A DNA stretch of 7,876 nucleotides from an uncultured Clostridia bacterium. GTDB taxonomy: Bacteria > Bacillota > Clostridia > Oscillospirales > Oscillospiraceae. A program made the position numbers and the translations under genes. Of the stretch, positions 5,806 to 7,876 are shown piece after piece (the first letter of the stretch is position 1; each line of letters starts with the position of its first letter). A model generated the notes under the pieces. The model had not been told where the DNA came from. It did not search any database and saw only the letters and a program-made list of their open reading frames with translations. Location: positions 1 through 7,876 of the forward strand of contig CAMWQV010000080.1 of assembly GCA_947176425.1 (NCBI GenBank), written 5' to 3'.

Positions 5806-7305
5806 TTACTGAACAGACTGAACGAACCGTAAAAATGCGGCTTTTCCTTCCCCATTGCGCTTAAACACGCCCGCATGTTCCAGAACCTTCGCGAATACCG
5901 CGCCAATTTCCTGCCGGAGAATTTCGTCCGCGTTGTCCTTTGTAAACGTGTATTTTTTCTGCAACTCCGCGGCCCAGGGCGCGTGTTTGGCAAGTTCTTC
6001 ATCCGCTGCGGGGTCGCCGCCGTTTACCAGCATCTCACCCAGCCGTGCCATTTCGTTTTTCAGACGGGACGGCAGTACCGCCAAACCCATGACTTCGATC
6101 AAACCGATATTTTCTTTCTTGATATGGTGCAGTTCCTGATGGGGATGGTAGACGCCCAGCGGATATTCGTCCGTAGTAATATTGTTGCGCAGCACCAAAT
6201 CCAGTTCAAATTTTCCGCCGCGCTTCCTTGCGATAGGAGTAATGGTATTATGAGGCTCGCCGTCCGTCTCCGCATATACAAATACAGACGGGTCGCTGTA
6301 GCCGCGCCACGCAAGCAGAATCTTATCCGCCAGTTCCACCAGACGCGCACTGTCCGCACAGCGAATGCGAATCACGCTCATGGGCCATTTGACCAGCCCG
6401 GCTTCTACGTCCTCAAATCCGGGGAAAGAGACCGTCTCCTCAATCTCCGCTTTTTCCATAGCAAACGTATAGCGTCCGCCCTGGAAATGGTCATGGCTGA
6501 GGATCGAACCGCCTACAATGGGCAGGTCCGCGTTCGAGCCGACAAAGTAGTGGGGGAACTGCCGCACAAAGTCCAGCAGCTTCCGGAACGCCGCACGGTC
6601 GATTTTCATGGGGGTGTGCTTTTTGTTCAGCACGATGCAGTGCTCATTATAATATACATAGGGTGAGTACTGGAAAAACCAGTCTGTTCCGTCAATGGTA
6701 ATGGGGATGATGCGGTGATTTTGCCGGGCAGGATGGTTCGCACGGCCGCTGTAGCCCTCATTCTCATAACAGAGCTGGCATTTCGGATAACCGCTCTGAG
6801 GTGCGGATTTTGCGGCGGCAATGGCTTTTGGGTCCTTTTCCGGCTTGGAGAGATTAATCGTAATATCCAAATCGCCGTATTCGGTGGGCGTTACCCATTT
6901 TACGTCTTTAGCAATCCGATAAGCACGGATATAGTCTGTATCCTGACTGAACTGATAGTACCAGTCCGTCGCATGTTCGGGGTTTTCCCGGAACAGGTGC
7001 TGGAACTGGGAAATGACCAATGTCGGGCGGGGCGTCAGGACACCCATCAGCGCGGTGTCCAGCAGGTCGCGGCTCACTGGGTTATCATCGATTCTGCCCT
7101 CTTTGACGGCGTAGTCCAAAAGCCCGGCTAATATCTCTTCCAAGGACATTTCAGGAATTTTTTCCGGTTCTTCATAAGCGTAGAGTCCCATTTCATGGAG
7201 CAGGCTGTTGACTGCCCAGACCCGGTCCTCCGGCGCGATCATCCCTTTTTGGATGCCGTGATCCGCCAGGGCAGCTATATATAAGGAAACGTTTGTATCG
7301 CTCAT
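5806..7305 (-). CDS. galT: UDP-glucose--hexose-1-phosphate uridylyltransferase (class II GalT)
   Basis: Leloir-pathway enzyme that swaps UMP between UDP-glucose and galactose-1-phosphate, giving UDP-galactose and glucose-1-phosphate in the cytoplasm. At 499 aa it has the length of the Firmicutes class II type rather than the roughly 350-aa class I enzyme. The active-site stretch reads GGSILSHDHFQGGRY (266-279). By analogy with the class I HPH motif, H273 of HDH should be the uridylylated nucleophile. Other family-typical parts are NPVSRDLLDTALMGVLTPRP (75-94), a CxxC pair C176/C179 in PKCQLCYENEGY, and LRNNITTDEYPLGVYHPHQELHHIKKENIGLIEVMGLAVLP (372-412). The ATG is preceded by AAGGAG (7317-7322, minus strand) 11 nt away. 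It follows galK by 25 nt and precedes the SdpI-family gene by 12 nt, so all three should share one transcript whose promoter is outside the window. High confidence. Confidence 0.97.
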   Translation of the reverse strand: MSDTNVSLYIAALADHGIQKGMIAPEDRVWAVNSLLHEMGLYAYEEPEKIPEMSLEEILAGLLDYAVKEGRIDDNPVSRDLLDTALMGVLTPRPTLVISQFQHLFRENPEHATDWYYQFSQDTDYIRAYRIAKDVKWVTPTEYGDLDITINLSKPEKDPKAIAAAKSAPQSGYPKCQLCYENEGYSGRANHPARQNHRIIPITIDGTDWFFQYSPYVYYNEHCIVLNKKHTPMKIDRAAFRKLLDFVRQFPHYFVGSNADLPIVGGSILSHDHFQGGRYTFAMEKAEIEETVSFPGFEDVEAGLVKWPMSVIRIRCADSARLVELADKILLAWRGYSDPSVFVYAETDGEPHNTITPIARKRGGKFELDLVLRNNITTDEYPLGVYHPHQELHHIKKENIGLIEVMGLAVLPSRLKNEMARLGEMLVNGGDPAADEELAKHAPWAAELQKKYTFTKDNADEILRQEIGAVFAKVLEHAGVFKRNGEGKAAFLRFVQSVQ

Positions 7306-7330
7306 AACTTTTACTCTCCTTCAAATATGC

Positions 7331-7876
7331 TCAGCACAGCCTGACGCCGCCAACAGGACGGATGGTCAGCACATGGCAGGCTCTTGCGCCCAGTACACGC
7401 TCTATCTCGCTTTGGAAATTTTGCAGGATGTCCAGCGGAACAAACGCCTGGACTGTTCCGGCGAACCCGCCCCCGTGGACACGGCACGCGCCCTGACCAT
7501 CTAAAAGGCGTTCGCACAGAGACAGCGCAACCGCCACTTCCTGGTGATGGGTATAGCCAGCGGGGACGACATTTTGCAGGTACCGCCAGCTGGACAGTCC
7601 CGACTGCTTCACTAACTGGAGGAAGCTATGGAAATCTCCCCGGCGCAGCGCGGCGACCTGGTTTTCTACACGGCGGTTTTCCTCATAGACATGGACGGCC
7701 CGCAGGACCGCACGGTCTCCGGCTTTCCGGCGCAGCTCCGGCAGAGCGGCAAAGAAATCCGGCTCCGGCACTTCCCGCAGGACGTTTTTGCCGAAATGCA
7801 CGCAGATGTCTTTCAGCTCGCGGGTAACGGCGGTGTATTCGTCGGTAAGGTCCGCATGGTCCGCGCCGCTGTCAAC
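7331..7876 (-). CDS. galK: Galactokinase, 5'-partial (C-terminal half)
   Basis: Phosphorylates galactose to galactose-1-phosphate with ATP, the first committed step before GalT. Only about 181 C-terminal residues of a protein usually near 390-430 aa are present; the frame stays open through position 7876, where the visible sequence begins VDSGADHADLTDEYTAV. This matches the galactokinase segment in which a conserved DLT/DY block follows the central part of the enzyme. The last GHMP-kinase motif is GGGFAGTVQAFVP (with A where many members have G), followed by the usual C-terminal IRPVGG. The GTG at 7801 is internal, not a start. It lies upstream of galT in the same direction with a 25-nt gap, an ordinary gal operon order. 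The minus-strand promoter and any regulator gene lie beyond the window edge. Confidence 0.95.
   Translation of the reverse strand, partial: VDSGADHADLTDEYTAVTRELKDICVHFGKNVLREVPEPDFFAALPELRRKAGDRAVLRAVHVYEENRRVENQVAALRRGDFHSFLQLVKQSGLSSWRYLQNVVPAGYTHHQEVAVALSLCERLLDGQGACRVHGGGFAGTVQAFVPLDILQNFQSEIERVLGARACHVLTIRPVGGVRLC

Noticed and set aside
5875..6666. A 263-codon open frame on the plus strand opposite galT.
   Set aside because: It lies wholly antisense to a clear full-length galT, has no family motif or convincing ribosome binding site, and its composition looks like a reversed coding strand.
7384..7827. A 147-codon open frame on the plus strand over galK.
   Set aside because: It is antisense to recognisable galactokinase motifs and rich in Gly, Pro and Arg, typical of shadow frames in GC-rich DNA.

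Overview
The window looks like a chromosomal segment from a gut-type, moderately GC-rich Gram-positive Firmicute, most likely class Clostridia (Oscillospiraceae-like). That placement is inferred from a G5+M23 cell-wall endopeptidase, a class II (Firmicutes-type) GalT, an SdpI-family protein, strong GGAGG ribosome binding sites and AT-rich sigma-A-type promoters between GC-rich genes. No RNA gene, mobile element or CRISPR array was seen.

Layout. (1) 1-510 (+): the 3' end of a secreted G5/M23 peptidoglycan endopeptidase gene, closed by a hairpin terminator at 524-558. (2) 511-774: an intergenic region with a near-consensus promoter (645-673) and an 11-bp-phased repeat (707-739) in the leader. 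(3) 775-4431 (+): a tight cluster of an OmpR/VanR-type response regulator, a membrane histidine kinase (4-nt ATGA overlap), and two tandem paralogous single-pass extracytoplasmic proteins of unknown function. (4) 4426-4512: four GAT repeats at exactly 11-bp spacing, then an extended -10 promoter. (5) 4522-5361 (+): a membrane-anchored VanY-like (M15) D-alanyl-D-alanine carboxypeptidase. (6) 5367-5407: a bidirectional terminator between convergent operons. (7) 5410-7876 (-): galK (5' end outside the window), galT and a small SdpI-family membrane protein, closely spaced and probably one operon.

How the genes may work together. The plus-strand genes form a plausible self-contained envelope-sensing module. 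The kinase would sense an extracytoplasmic cue. The two paralogous anchored proteins, placed directly after the kinase like the unrelated YycH/YycI after WalK, could tune the kinase. The response regulator probably drives the carboxypeptidase through the 11-bp direct-repeat array, whose architecture resembles a pho box, and a related but weaker array in the regulator's own leader suggests autoregulation. The output would be trimming of D-Ala from stem peptides. No D-Ala-D-Lac/D-Ser ligase, VanH or VanX gene is visible, so this is not a recognisable vancomycin-resistance operon. The minus-strand genes belong to the Leloir pathway of galactose use. The regulatory links and the YycHI analogy are inference; the gene families other than the two paralogs are recognised from clear motifs.
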